Source: Artemisia argyi (Eukaryota > Streptophyta > Magnoliopsida > Asterales > Asteraceae). Taken from it: a stretch of DNA of 64,000 nt. Both the position numbers and the translations under genes were made by a program. This document shows, in pieces, positions 35,423-47,391 of this stretch; the first letter of the stretch is position 1; each line of letters begins with the position of its first letter. Below the pieces are notes generated by a model, which worked only from the letters and a program-made list of their open reading frames with translations, had not been told where the DNA came from and did not search any database. The stretch covers positions 103,043,272-103,107,271 of the forward strand of contig CM060697.1 in assembly GCA_030686995.1 (NCBI GenBank), in the 5' to 3' direction.

Positions 35423-37165
35423 ATGTTGGGCGATTCAAGGCGGCAAGCATCGGAGGATTGGCAGGATGCTCCAACTAGGAAAGGCAGAATGGAGTATCAA
35501 CAAGAGGGGGTAACAACAAGGCAATAACGAAGTTCTTCGTGTCGAATATCCCTCCAAAGTGTTCTTCTATGGATCTTAAGGATGATTTCGGTCGTTTTGG
35601 TAAGTATGAGGGGTCTTACATTGCCAGGAAACTGGGGGAAAAGGTTTGCTTTCGTTTTGTTTAGGGATGTTCAGGATGCGAAAAGAATGGAAGCTAATAT
35701 GGTTGATGTATGGGTTGGATCGTATAAACTATTTGTGGCTGTTGCTAGGTTCGTGGATGGGGATTCAACTGATAGATCCAAGGTGGACACAAATAGGAAG
35801 GCTAAGATGAACAAGCAGGCTGACCACGCGATTCCTAAAGTAGGGGGAGCGCCGGATGGGTTGGCTATTCATGCTGATAGAGGGGTCAATAACACCGATG
35901 TCGGAGGTGGGCGATCATTTCTTGATCTGGTGATCAATAGGAATAAAGTAGATGTTATAAAGGTGGACGATATTGTGGAAGGTTTTGTACAATGGCATGG
36001 GGTGACTCTTGTTGGCAAAGTGGTGGATTTCAAAACCTTAACTTCGTTGAAGACGGTGTTGAGGCGTAGAGGGTGGAGTTCGGTGGGTATTAAGTATGTG
36101 GGTGGATTTACAGTTTTGTTGGTGTTTAACAGTATGGAGGATTGCGAGACGTTCTTGGCAGAGAAGATTATGTGGTCACTTTGGTTTAAGGGTCTGAATA
36201 GATGGGATGGTAACAATATAGGTGTGGATGAGCGATTAGCATGGTTACAGGTGCATGGAGTTCCGATTCAGCTTGCATAAGATCAAGTGTTTGACTTGGT
36301 TGGAAGTAGGTATGGTAAGGTGGTGCAAACGGCGAGCATGTCGGTTGACGATAATAATTTTTCTTATACTTACATTGGTGTGTTGAGTAAGTCTCGTAGT
36401 AGGATTGTGGATCATGTGGATATAAGTTGGAGGGGTATTACTTTTAAAGTGTGGATCGATGAAGATGTGGGTGAATGGATACCTGACTGTGTGGAGGACT
36501 TAGATGATGTATCCAATATGATGGAGAAGGTGGTTGATAGGGAGGTTGACTCACGGAGTCACAATGAGGACGAGAGGGGTGATGGGTTTATGGGAGATTA
36601 TGAAGTGGGTGAAATCTGGGATGAAGAAGCAGTGCCAAATGTTCTAAATCCTGGGAATGTTTCTGGGGTCCCTCAGGAGTACAATGGGGAGGGTGCGGAG
36701 ATTGGTGATTCTAGTGTGAGGACTGTCACTTCGGAGGTTCGAAAGAAGTTTCGTAGGAAATCGTTGTTCAAGCATAGGGGTGAGGCTAGTAGTTCCCATG
36801 AACGGCCGAAGAAACGTCCCAGGGATGACAATGACATGTTTGGGTCGGATAAGCTCATTGGTATTATGTCGCCTAATCCGGATCATATTCATAATGAGGA
36901 TATGGATATACATGGTGGTTTCTTGACACCGGATCTCAATAAGAAGACGGATGTTGGGGTAGGTATTGAAGATACGGTTCTTCAACCGGGTGGGGAAGGG
37001 CTTCAACAGAATGAGAATGTTAGGAATATTCAAGGCCCGATAGACATTGAAGCAGTGGAAACAGTGAATTTGGGTCGTGCATTAGGTGCGGATGATTTGA
37101 ATGATTTTGTTCCAAAGGTCCATGAGGTGTTGCGAAGTGAAGGTTTTCAAGAAGGTGATCGATGA
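35423..37165 (+). pseudogene. LINE ORF1 (RRM, then DUF4283-like region), frameshifted
   Basis: The likely start is the ATG at 35423. An N-terminal RRM is visible: ITKFFVSNIPP as RNP2 and KRFAFVLF as RNP1. A 1-nt loss in the G-run near 35510 and a 1-nt gain near 35634 disrupt it. A DUF4283-like middle follows (RRGWSSVGIKYVGGFTVLL ... LAWLQVHGVPIQ), then an in-frame TAA (36278-36280). The frame continues from 36287 with an acidic region and a basic motif KKFRRKSLFKHRG, ending at 37165. The product would bind LINE RNA. Its stop codon overlaps the ORF2 start. Confidence 0.8.
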
Positions 37166-40100
37166 ATGTTTTATCTTGGAATATACGTGGTTTAGGGATT
37201 CCTGGTAAAGCGGACTGGATTCGGGGTCTTCGGGTGCAGCATGAGGTGAGTTTTATTATGATGCAGGAAACGCAATTTGTATCGTTGGATTCTCTGGATT
37301 TAGGACAGTTTTGGGGTATAGGTAAATTTTGTTTTGAATGGGTTCCTTCTACGGGAAGATCGGGAGGATTGTTATCTATATGGGATCCGAAAGTTTTCCT
37401 TATGGGGGCAGTAGTAAAACGCTCAAATTGTTTACTCATTTCGGGCAAGGTTAAAGGTAGTGGGGTTATGACTCACATGATTAATGTGTATGCTCCTCAT
37501 AACTTGGTGGATAAACGGGTGTTGTGGACGGAGATTGGTGGTTTAGTTGGTGACGGGGCAGGGATGTGGACGGTAGCGGGGGATTTCAACTCAGGTACGT
37601 GTGAAAGTGATAGGGGTCATTCTATCTTTAATCTGGCCAATGCTAATGAGTTTAATGAGTTCATTGATGATACGAATCTGCATGAATACTCCTTGAAAGG
37701 GAGGCGCTATACTTTTGTGGTAGGGGACAAATTGAGTCGTATTGATAGAATTTTCGTTAACTGGAATTTTTTCATGGAGTGGCCGAGTGCCGAGTATATA
37801 GCGCTTGAAAGGAACACATCGGATCACAGTCCTTTAGTTTTGAAGACGGTGTCTAGGAATTTTGGGCCTAAACCGTTTAGGTTCTATAATTCTTGGCTTG
37901 GGCATGAGGAGTTCGGAGATATGGCTAGAAAGTCGATCGAAACATGAGTTTTTATGGGTAATCCGGATACTAAATTGATGATGAAGTTTAAATGGCTTCG
38001 TTATAATATTTCTTCTTGGGCTTCTGAATGCAAAGTTAAAGAAATGGAGGAAAAGAGTAGGCTGGTACATGAGCTTAGAGAGTTGGACGAGGTAATGGAA
38101 ATTAGGGAGATTTCGGAGGAGGAGTTGTGGACGTTGGAAGAGATTAAAAGGCGTCTACGGGAGCTTGAAGCATTTTACCAACGTGATTTGAAATAGAAAT
38201 CGCGAAGTAATTGGGCGTTACATGGGGATGACAACACTAGGTACTTCCACGGTTGTATTAATAAACGTAAGGCGGCTAATTATTTCCCTGGTTTGATGGT
38301 CAATGGGGTTTGGGAATCGAAGCCTCAAATTATTAAACAGGAGATGCTTAGATTTTTTCGAGATAAGTTCAAGGAGAATATGATGCGTAGACCCAAGCTC
38401 GTATGTTATGGGTTGAAGAAGTTAACTCAGCAGGATGTCGAAGGATTAATTACCGGTTTTTCGGCTCAAGAGGTTAAACGTGCGGTTTTTGATTGTGGAC
38501 CAGATAAAGCGCCCGGGCCAGACGGTTTTAACTTTCGGTTTATCAGGACTTTTTGGGACTTGTTCGAAAATGATTTCTTGGATATAATGCAACATTTTCA
38601 CAGAGTTGGGAGATTTAATAAGGGGGTTGGGTCTTCGTTTATTACGTTGATTCCGAAGGTGAGTGATCCGTCTCTTCTTGGGGATTTTAGACCGATTAAT
38701 CTCATAGGGTGTGTTAGCAAGGTGGTCTCCAAAGTGTTGGCGAATCGGCTGAAGATGGTCATGAATAATGTTGTTTCAGAGCACCAATCGACTTTTTTGA
38801 CAGGGAGGTATATTTTAGATGGTCGTCTGATGACAAATGAGGTGCTTGCGTGGGCAAAAAAAGCGAGGTAAAAAAATGTTTTTGTTCAAAATTGACTTTG
38901 ATAAAGCATACGATAATGTGAATTGGGAGTTTTTATTATCGATTCTGAATCAAATGGATTTTCCTCCGTTATGGTGTGAGTGGATTCGCGGTATTTTGGT
39001 GTCGGCTAGATCTTCAGTTTTGGTGAATGGGTCACCAACTTTCGAGTTCGGATGCCAAAAAGGTATTCGTCAGGGAGACCCGTTATCGCCTTTTTTATTC
39101 CTTATTTTGATGGAGGCGTTTTCGGGTTTGATGAAAAAGGCATGTGACATAGGAGCTTTTGATGGTTTACGGCTGCCTAATGATGGTCCGGTTTTATCAC
39201 ATCTGTTATATGCAGACGACGCGATGTTGATGGGGGAATGGTCTACTGTCAATTTCTTGAATATGAAAAGGGTTCTCAAAATTTTCTATTTGTGTTCCGG
39301 ACTAAAAATCAACTTACATAAATCGGTATTGTTTGGTGTTGGTGTGGATATCGAAGAAATTAAGTTCGAGGCCGATTCTTTGGGGTGCAAACCAGGAGCT
39401 ATTCCGTTTGTGTACTTGGGCATCAAGGTCGGGGCAAATATGAATAGAATTTCGAATTGGGATCCAGTGGTGAACACGTTCAATAAAAGGCTCTCAAAAT
39501 GGAAAGCGAACACTTTGTCTATTTCCGGTCGGTTGACTTTAATCAAATCGGTTTTAGATAGTTTTCCCACATATTATTTTTCCCTTTTCAAGGCGCCTAT
39601 GAAGGTTATTAATATTATGGAAAGATTAATGAGACGGTTTCTATGGGGTGGGTCGGATGAAGTTAAAAAGATAAGTTGGGTAGCGTGGGACACTGTTACA
39701 AAAGATATAGGAGATGGAGGTTTGGGAATAGCTAAACTAGAGTTGAATAATAATGCGTTGATAGGTAAATGGTTATGGAGGTTCCTTAATGACGATTAGG
39801 CGATGTGGCGAAGAGTGATTGTTTCTATTCACGGTTCAAGTCGTGGTTGGGGAGTGGCGCCGGTTTATAATACAATTTCGGGGGTGTGGAAGAATTGTGT
39901 TACTTTTTGGAACAAATATAAGGTAGAGGGTGTTGGGTTTAACAAGATGATTAAGGGGAAAGTTGGAAACGGGGGGCAGATTCGTTATTGGTAAGATACG
40001 TGGTTGGGTTCGGAACCGTTAAAGGATACATTTCCGGGTTTGTTCTCTCTTGAAAAGAACAAACGGATTGTTGTTTCTGGTCGTCTAAAGTTCGTAAGGA

Positions 40101-40806
40101 ATGTCCGGGTTCTTTGTTAGGATTGGAGTCGTGCTACGTTTACTTCAGAAGAGATGGATTGTAAACATAATTTAGAGGAGTTATTGCAAGAGGTTCAATT
40201 GGTAGATAGACAAGATGGGTGGGTTTGGTGTGATGGAAGGGCCGATGGTTTCAAAGTGGCTTTGGTTAAGAACTGGATGCGAGGGACGCCGTCTAGTGTT
40301 GGAAGGTTTGGCTTTAGGTAGAGTAAGTGGGTTCCAAATAAGTGTAACATATTCATGTGGCGTGCTTATTTAGATCGTCTTCCCACGAAGATGGCATTGT
40401 TGAGAAGGAACATTCCGGTGGATGATCAATCTTGTGCTTGGTGCGAGAGCAATGAAGAAACAATTGAACATATTCTTACAGGTTGTGGTATTTCAGCCGG
40501 AATATGGAATGCGTTATCTAGATGGTGCAGGATTCCAGGGATGTTCGTTTTTCACGTCCACAACTTGATGGAAATGCACGAGCATTGTGGTGCTTCCGGA
40601 AATAAGAAGATGGTCCTACATGGGATTATTATAATCGCGTGTTGGAGGATGTGGACAGCAAGGAATGAAAAAATTTTCTTGAATAAGGATCCTAACGTCG
40701 TGGAGATGGTAGCTGATATCAAGACCTTGGGATTTTTGTGGTATAAACATAGGTTTAAACAAGGGGCAGTGGATTGGGATAGGTGGTGTAAGTTTGATTT
40801 GATGTA
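37162..40806 (+). pseudogene. LINE ORF2 (AP endonuclease, reverse transcriptase, zf-RVT), multiple lesions
   Basis: The start ATG (37162) overlaps the ORF1 stop as ATGA, with MNVLSWNIRGLG at the N-terminus. The endonuclease shows MMQETQF, VAGDFNSG, RIDRIFVN and SDHSPL. RT shows KAPGPDGFNF, LIPKV, RPINLIGC, GIRQGDPLSPFLF and the catalytic YADD (39208-39219). A zf-RVT region near 40370-40520 has CAWCESNEETIEHILTGC. Lesions: TGA 37945, TAG 38194, a frameshift in the A-runs near 38865, TAG 39797, TAA 39992, TAG 40118 and TAG 40319. The enzyme would nick target DNA and copy the LINE RNA; this copy cannot make it. Confidence 0.88.
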
Positions 40807-40887
40807 ATTTTTGGTTTCCGGGTTTGTTATTTCCGCCTTGGTGATAGCTTGCCCTTTGTTGGTGGTTTAATGAAAAGTCAATTTTTG

Positions 40888-40911
40888 AAAAAAAAAAAAA
40901 AAAAAAAAAAA
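40888..40911 (+). repeat. Poly(A) tail of the LINE
   Basis: Twenty-four consecutive A close the element, as expected for target-primed reverse transcription. Confidence 0.9.
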
Positions 40912-41471
40912 GTACATGACACATATGCTAAAATATTCAAATAGCTAAATTTTAAATAGCAACGATTATCTAATATACTCTATTAACACAATAAAATAAC
41001 AAAGAAGTTCACATAACACATATGCTAAAATATTCAAATAGCTAAATTTTAAATAGCAACGATTATCTCCTTCCAAGTGCACTTGTCGTCGTTTTGTGTA
41101 TTATATACATCAATGTTTACTTAGCTCGATTTTATTTGAAAATAAAATAGTTTCCTCCCCTTTTTATAATTTAATTAAGATCAATATTTTGAAAACATAA
41201 ATACTTAATTTTCAAAGATATACCAACAAGGAATGCCCGACTCGAAGAAAAAGGTAAAATACAAGTTTTACGTTAAAACGAGACACAAATTTTTGACCAC
41301 CGTGTAGTATTTTGACTTTCTGACTTATTTAAGTTTTTAATGGTTACTTGTAAGTATTTTTAGATTAAAGTAGACTCAATTACCTTTAAAACGCCAGGTG
41401 TCATGACTTTTACAGAGTTACGGTTAATTTTATATGATTTTTCAAAGTTTTTGAAAAACTGCGAACAGACA

Positions 41472-41503
41472 GGCGGACCCCTTAAATATTTAAGGGGACC
41501 GCC
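41472..41503. repeat. GC-rich inverted repeat in the copia leader
   Basis: GGCGGACCCCTTAAA and TTTAAGGGGACCGCC flank a TA centre and pair over 15 bp with one mismatch. It matches the inverted repeat inside the adjacent LTR (42828-42880). Confidence 0.75.
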
Positions 41504-41794
41504 CGTATAATTAAGGGGACCGCTCATCTGGTACTCAAAATTGCATTTTTTGTAAAAAAATTATTTTCTAAGTTTGCGGAAAGGTGTGAAACTTTATGAA
41601 TTTAATACCAAACATATAACACTTGTTTTAACATACTCTTATTTCGAGCTAGTATAATTAGTGTATATAAGATCAAAACTAATACAAATTAATCAACAAA
41701 ACACTTTTCATATTTAATCCTCCTTAATGGGTTATTTGATACATGGATCGTACTCAATTTTTAAAACCATTTGTTTTGAAAATTAGAGTGACGT

Positions 41795-41807
41795 GGCTCT
41801 GGTACCA
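41795..41807 (-). other. Primer-binding site of the minus-strand copia element
   Basis: The minus strand reads TGGTACCAGAGCC, an initiator Met-type PBS with one change (ACC for ATC), 2 nt from the LTR. Confidence 0.75.
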
Positions 41808-41809
41808 AT

Positions 41810-43310
41810 TGTGAAAATCGTAGAGGGGGGTGAATACGTTTTCATTTTAAAATCTTAAAATGTTTTGTATCAAATTATCTATTAAGTTAAACTCAATATG
41901 ATAAGTGTGAGTAATACATCTAAGTCCATTAGACCATATCATATAATTATACATCCTATAACAATATTAACTTCTATCTATAACACAATCGATATCAAAA
42001 CAATATAAGCAACAACTAAGACACATATGCAAGGATAGATATAAAGCGATACATGTGGCGATAAATGTGAGAATAAATGAAAAGAGATAAGAAAAAGGAA
42101 ATGCAAACCGGACACGATGATTTATAGTGGTTCGGCTACAAGGACACCTTCCTTGCCCTACTCCACTCCCCGAGTCACCTACTCGAGAGTTCACAACATT
42201 ACTCAACAAGCTCCCTTTAGGCGGAGAAAACCGTACACCAATTTACGACACTAAGTAAAATGTCGAGTCCTAATGCTAGCTAGGACCAAACTCACGACAC
42301 GAATTCAATCACTACACGACTTCTACACACGACTTCTTCACACCACTGCTTCTTTAAAACTACACGACTTCTTCACGCCACTACTTCTTCATGACTACAT
42401 GACTTCTTCACACTACTACTTCTTCACGACTACATGACTTCTTTACACTACTACGTATTCACAATTACATGACTTCTTCACACAACTACTTCTTCACACC
42501 TCTTCTTACACACCCATTGACTAACTACTAAGTAAGGTCATCTTGATCTACTTATTACATATACTTACATAACTTACTTTGACAAATTCACATCAATACT
42601 AACTAGACTATAATGCTTCTTTGACTTGATGGCAGGAAATATTCTTCTCTTACACTTGAGGGATTAAGCTTGAATCACTTGGAAACAAAGCTTTATGATT
42701 AAATAATCAAAGAATTTAAAAAGATATGTAGGAAGGGTTTAAATAGAAAGTTTGGAGTGCAAAAGGTTGAGAAAAATTCCAGGAATGATCCAGTATTTAT
42801 AGGAAAAATTTAGGGCTGGAGGAGCGTGGGCGGTCCTCTTAAATAGGGTCCAGTCCCCTTAATATTTAAGGGGACCGCCCTTATAATTAAGGGGGCCACC
42901 TATAAAGTTTTTTCAGAACTTTTGTCTTTTTGTTGGGTAAAAATTTGAATTTAAAATATTTATTTTGAATAAAACATTTCTTATAAATACAAAAACATTT
43001 TGTATAAGTTTAAAAATATTTGTCCCACTTTATAAAAAAATGTAAGGTTTGTAAAAATAAAATTTCTTTTGATCATTCAACAAAATAAAGTTTGTTTGTT
43101 CATACCTTTAGTGATTAATTGTTTGATGCAAACTTATTTGTTGTTGAAGCATACTTGAGATGCCGAGAGATGTTGTCGTATGAATGCATAGATGATTTGT
43201 GATCACGAGTAACTTAAACGCTTTACGTTATGTGTTGTAACTTACATCTTTGTCATCATAAAAACATGAAGAGTATGTTTAGATTAAATATCTTAATATT
43301 TATGCCAACA
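41810..43310 (-). repeat. Copia LTR (about 1.5 kb), remainder of the element missing
   Basis: Read on the minus strand the LTR runs from TGTTGGCATAAAT (43310) to TTTTCACA (41810) and is followed by a PBS. CACCCCCCTCTACG just before its end is shared with the Sirevirus LTR end. It has a GC-rich inverted repeat (42828-42880) and a TATA box (42801-42794). A block at about 42110-42200 matches, in reverse, a block of the LTR at about 51528-51640. No gag or pol follows, so only the LTR and part of the leader remain. Confidence 0.8.
42794..42880 (-). promoter_or_regulatory. GC-rich inverted repeat and TATA box of the minus-strand copia LTR
   Basis: Arms GGGCGGTCCTCTT (42828-42840) and AAGGGGACCGCCC (42868-42880) pair with one mismatch, and an alternative perfect 10-bp stem GTCCCCTTAA/TTAAGGGGAC (42853-42875) lies inside. 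On the minus strand TATAAATA (42801-42794) follows 26 bp downstream. Confidence 0.7.
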
Positions 43311-43523
43311 ATATATATAGCCAATTAAGGTCAAAATAATCAAATGGTTATAATTGCTTCTCAATCTAAAAATCTTCTTAGTAGAACCAAAGCCTATATA
43401 TAAGGATAGAGTTGTAAAAATGGTAAATTGTATAGAGTAACTGCTTATTTAATGAACGAAGATAAATCTTTCAAGTCAAACAAAAATAATAATTAAGGCA
43501 ATGAAAATGAAACAAAAAAAGTA

Positions 43524-43720
43524 CTCCCTCCGTCCCATTTAAAGTGTCCACAATGGAATCTTTGCATGTCCTATTTAAAGTGTCCACTTGTACCTTCCAA
43601 CCAATAAGATGAGAGTTTAGTGGGTAAAAGTAATATTTGATTGGTTGAGAGTTTAGTTAGTGGAATCTCCTAAAACTTTGTGCATTATGAAAATGGACAC
43701 TTTAAATGGGACGGAGGTAG
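43524..43720. mobile_element. Stowaway (Tc1/mariner) MITE
   Basis: Terminal inverted repeats CTCCCTCCGTCCCATTT and its complement at the right end (29 bp, one mismatch) are flanked by TA dinucleotides (43522-43523, 43721-43722). A second copy of the TTTAAAGTGTCCA inner part lies at about 43572. The length of 197 bp is normal for Stowaway. It sits about 220 bp upstream of the neprosin-gene ATG. Confidence 0.92.
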
Positions 43721-43897
43721 TATATAATTACAACTACATCAGTTATTGAATATTTTTTACTCCTATTAGAGATCAACAATTGACTTTTTACGTTATAAAG
43801 GGGAAAAATAAATATTGACTTAGTTTATTTGAAAGAATAATAAATATCAATTGGCTACACATTTATTGGTCATTGATTAAATTCTCATACTTTTGTC

Positions 43898-43905
43898 TAT
43901 ATAAT
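43898..43905 (+). promoter_or_regulatory. Probable TATA box of the neprosin-domain gene
   Basis: TATATAAT begins 44 bp before the ATG at 43942. If used, the 5' UTR would be very short (about 10-15 nt), so an upstream start remains possible. Confidence 0.5.
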
Positions 43906-43941
43906 TTCAATTGATTTTTCTTACAAAGAACACAAAATACA

Positions 43942-46900
43942 ATGATGGTGGCCAAAGCTTTTCATGAGATGTCACTACTCATTTTCATACTTTTATTGAT
44001 ATGTTTTATGTTAAACCCTATTTTATCAAAAGATATTAAAGATGCTCAACCGGAAAAACAATCTTTTGAGGCAAATACGAAGTCACAGAACATGAAAGTG
44101 ATTAAGAATCATCTTAAGAAGATCAACAAACCTTTTGTCAAGTCGATTCAGGCAAGTCTAAAAGTTATATTGATTGTTTTATATATACTTTGTTCCCTGC
44201 ATTAGTTATTTTATGATTTTATTTTCTATTGTTTTAAATTAACATTTTAACATTTATGTCGAATTAGAGTCCGGATGGAGATACAATAGACTGCGTTTTA
44301 TTCCATCAACAACCGGCTTTCGATCTTCCAGAGATTAGAAGAACACTGCCATTGGTACATACTTATTAAAGTTTTCGTTGACTATCTAGGGTTATGGTTA
44401 ATATAAGGGAAGTGATATTTACACCACATTTTTTGATGCACACACCAAATTTATACATATATTATGTTGTAACTTGTGCATTAATGATGTGATATTGTGG
44501 TGAAAGAAACAAAAAATGTGGTGTAAGTATCACCTCCCTTAATATAAATATAAACTTTGAATCACGAATAGCCTCAAAACTTTCTATGAAATTACCATTA
44601 CCCAAAAATTTGTTAGCAATTCAGTTTTTCTAATAATATTCATACACCCGTTACCTATATATTGTTATTCTTATTTATTGTTAAAAATAACAGGTATTAC
44701 CAGAGTTACCAACAAGACATAACAAGTCAGAGTTGACATCTGAAATTAAGCAGCTTTGGAATTCAAATGGCGAATCTTGTCCTATTGGAACAATTCCAAT
44801 TAGAAGAACAAGTGAAAGTGACATATTAAGATTTTCCAGTTTTGGCAAGAAACTTAGTACATTTCCTAAAGAGGGAAAACGGAGTGAGGTACCAGATTTG
44901 TATATTGCATGATTTTTGTATTTAAATATTTCTCAAGTGTGTATGGGTTTTTCTAACTTAACATGTGACTTAAGACCATATGTTAAAGTCGGTAAAAGAG
45001 AATTTCAGTTTATTGACTTAAAATAGTACATTTGATTAAGTAATTAAAGTTTTTAATCGTTGTTAATTTATCAAAAGCATTTTTTGAACTACAACTAAGA
45101 AAAAAAAATAATAATAGTGTTCAATTTATAAAGCTTTACATGTAACCTTGTGACACATTTTAGACAAACTTTTTGGTAATTCCATGGAGATGATAATTCC
45201 CTTAGAAAGAATAACTAAGAAAATAGTATATGGGTTTCTATAAATATAAGGTGGTACTTTGGTTAAAAAAAGTACGTCACAACTACTTATAAAGAAAAAA
45301 ATGCTCAAATTTTGGCCTTTACTTAAAAACTTACAAAATATGAAATTTTGTTTGACTAAAATATTTTACGTATAAAAGATCTATTAATTATTTAAATATT
45401 TAATTACAATTTAATCCACAAATTTCTCCTCTCTCACTAGCTTGCACATCTATCTCATTTATTGTCGCCGCTATGCGTGAGTAATCGTCTCTTACTTAAA
45501 ATTTCAAAAAATGGGAAATGTGAAATTGATAATTTACCCTCACTACCTACCTTCCAATTTTATACATTACATGCATATATTTTTCTTCGATGATTTTCAT
45601 ATACTTTCTTTCATGTATAATTATTCATATACTTTCTTCGATGATTTTCATATACTTTCTTTCGTGTATAATTATTCATCGCTTCAAATTTTCGTCGCTA
45701 TACACGAATACTCGCCCAGTAACAAAAAATAACCAAACTTTAATTTCTATTATTTCAGTATTTTTTTAATACATCTGTAGAATTTGGAAATCTGCAAAAC
45801 AACTGTTTTTCTCACTTAATTAGGATAAAAATTTATGTAAATTGACTTTTTCCAATGGTCTAACTGTCAGTGTAAAAAAAATTGTCTTAAAATTTGATTT
45901 TCTCATTTTTTTTGTTTGCAGCATGCAGTGGCGTTTGTAAACAAAGCATGTTATGGTGCAAGAGGAAAATTAAATATATGGGCTCCTAAAGTGACAAATA
46001 AAGATGAGTTTAGCCTTTCACAAATTTGGGTTAGTAATGATGTTGGAGGCCCACGAAACTCTATTGAAGCTGGTTGGATGGTACGTACCACAAACTGTTG
46101 CTTTGATAATTATTTACAATCTTATAAGCATCCTATGGTTTTATCATAGCATTACATTTACTTATGTTAATCAACGCCAACAAATATCAAATTATTCGTA
46201 GCATGACGTGTATGTACAGGTTATTTGAAAATGAAGGCTACCATGAGTTTCTAATTTGTGGTCTGAAAATCACCTCTCGTAGTGTATATACGTATATATT
46301 CTTAGGTATATGCAGTGTTGCAAAAATCGGCCGAATCGGCCGATTAATCGGCGATTAATCGGTAATCGGCCCAGGACCTTGGAGAGAATTCCACGGAAAT
46401 CGGACTGTAAGTTTATCTTTGTAATGACAGGTTTATCAAGAAGTAAATGGAGACACTAGTCCTAGACTGTTCATTTACTGGACTGTAAGTTTATTGCTTG
46501 TTAATAACGTACTTTTTATTTTTCTTCAAAACAGTCACACTCTTTACATTTTGTACACTATACGATGTTATGTTAGTATCAATATAACTGTAATTTGAAA
46601 TCCAAAATTTACAGAGTGATGGATATAAAAAATATGGATGTTACAATTTGATGTGTCCGGGATTCGTCCAAACAAATCACAAGATAAGCCTCGGGGCAGC
46701 TGTAACACCAATATCATCATATAATGGTCCTCAGTATGACATAGACATAACAATCTGGAAGGTAATTTTTTATTACTTTTTCAACCTTATATACATGTAA
46801 TGCCATCATGAAAATGCTACAGTATTTGTTAGATATGAATGCATTTAGAAGCTTGAGAGTTGGGACTTGTATATATGTTTGCACTTGGAGTTAGATATGA

Positions 46901-47391
46901 CTTCTATATATATTATAGTTGTGATCGAGAAACTTTTAAATTTACATAGAAGTGAATGGCATAAAAAGATCACGATCTCTACTTGATGTTGAAATATGCA
47001 GGACCCAAAGGGCGGCAACTGGTGGCTAGTTTTGGGACATGATCTTATTCCCAGTAATCTGATAGGATATTGGCCGTCATATTTATTCCAATACCTTGGA
47101 GATCATGCAAATTTAATAGAATTTGGAGGAGAAGTGCTACAAAATGATGGACCCGGTGCACACACATCAACCCAAATGGGAAGTGGCCATTTCGCAAGTG
47201 AGGCGTATGGGAAAGCATCTTTTGTTAGAAACATGGAATTGGTCGATAAGGAAAATCACTTCATTCCAATGTCTGACGAGAGTTTATATTCAGAACGACC
47301 AGAGTGTTATAATGTTCAAAGCGGGTATAATGAGGCTTGGGGTAATTATATCTATTTCGGAGGGCCTGGAAATAATCCAAAATGTCGTTAG
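43942..47391 (+). CDS. Neprosin-domain (DUF239) secreted protein, seven exons, 413 residues
   Basis: Exons by splice signals and family alignment: 43942-44151, 44268-44354, 44694-44888, 45922-46080, 46431-46484, 46615-46761, 47002-47391; all junctions are phase 0. The N-terminus is a signal peptide (LLIFILLLICFMLNPILS). The neprosin activation part follows (SPDGDTIDCV, QPAFDLP), then the catalytic-type domain with IEAGWM (Glu213), NLMCPGFVQT, GNWWLVLG, LIEFGGEV (Glu324 or Glu328) and MGSGHFASEAYGKASF. Family knowledge: neprosins are glutamic peptidases cutting after Pro, with two catalytic Glu about 110 residues apart; Glu213 and Glu324 fit that spacing. Intron 1 has a GC donor (CAG/GCAAGT). 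Intron 2 carries a MITE. No internal stop is present, so it is probably a working gene acting in the cell wall or apoplast. Confidence 0.9.
44407..44538. mobile_element. Short MITE in intron 2, Mutator-like target duplication
   Basis: Inverted repeats GGGAAGTGATATTTACACC and GGTGTAAGTATCACCTCCC (29 bp with two mismatches in full) flank a 132-bp element. A perfect 9-bp direct repeat TTAATATAA lies on both sides (44398-44406, 44539-44547). Nine bases is the usual Mutator-family duplication, but the repeat borders are partly ambiguous. Confidence 0.8.
45583..45679 (+). repeat. Tandem duplication of about 46-50 bp in intron 3
   Basis: Two successive copies of a block with TTCTTCGATGATTTTCATAT and CATGTATAATTATTCAT differ at about one base. 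The intron is 1033 bp long and has no coding potential. Confidence 0.8.

Larger units (their letters stand above)
35220..40911 (+). mobile_element. LINE (non-LTR, L1-type) retrotransposon, near full length, inactive
   Basis: The order is a 5' region with a 15-bp tandem repeat, ORF1 with an RRM, ORF2 with endonuclease, reverse transcriptase and zf-RVT, a short 3' UTR and a 24-nt A-tail (40888-40911). The left boundary is approximate because I could not find a clear target duplication. ORF1 carries two frameshifts and one stop. ORF2 carries six stops and one frameshift. The domain set is complete, so this was an autonomous element. Confidence 0.9.
40912..41809. other. Non-coding DNA with a 58-bp direct repeat and copia leader sequence
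   Basis: A block around CACATATGCTAAAATATTC occurs at 40914-40971 and again at 41011-41068 with one or two differences. From about 41450 to 41809 the sequence belongs to the leader of the minus-strand copia element and contains a GC-rich inverted repeat (41472-41503). No gene is seen. Confidence 0.6.
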
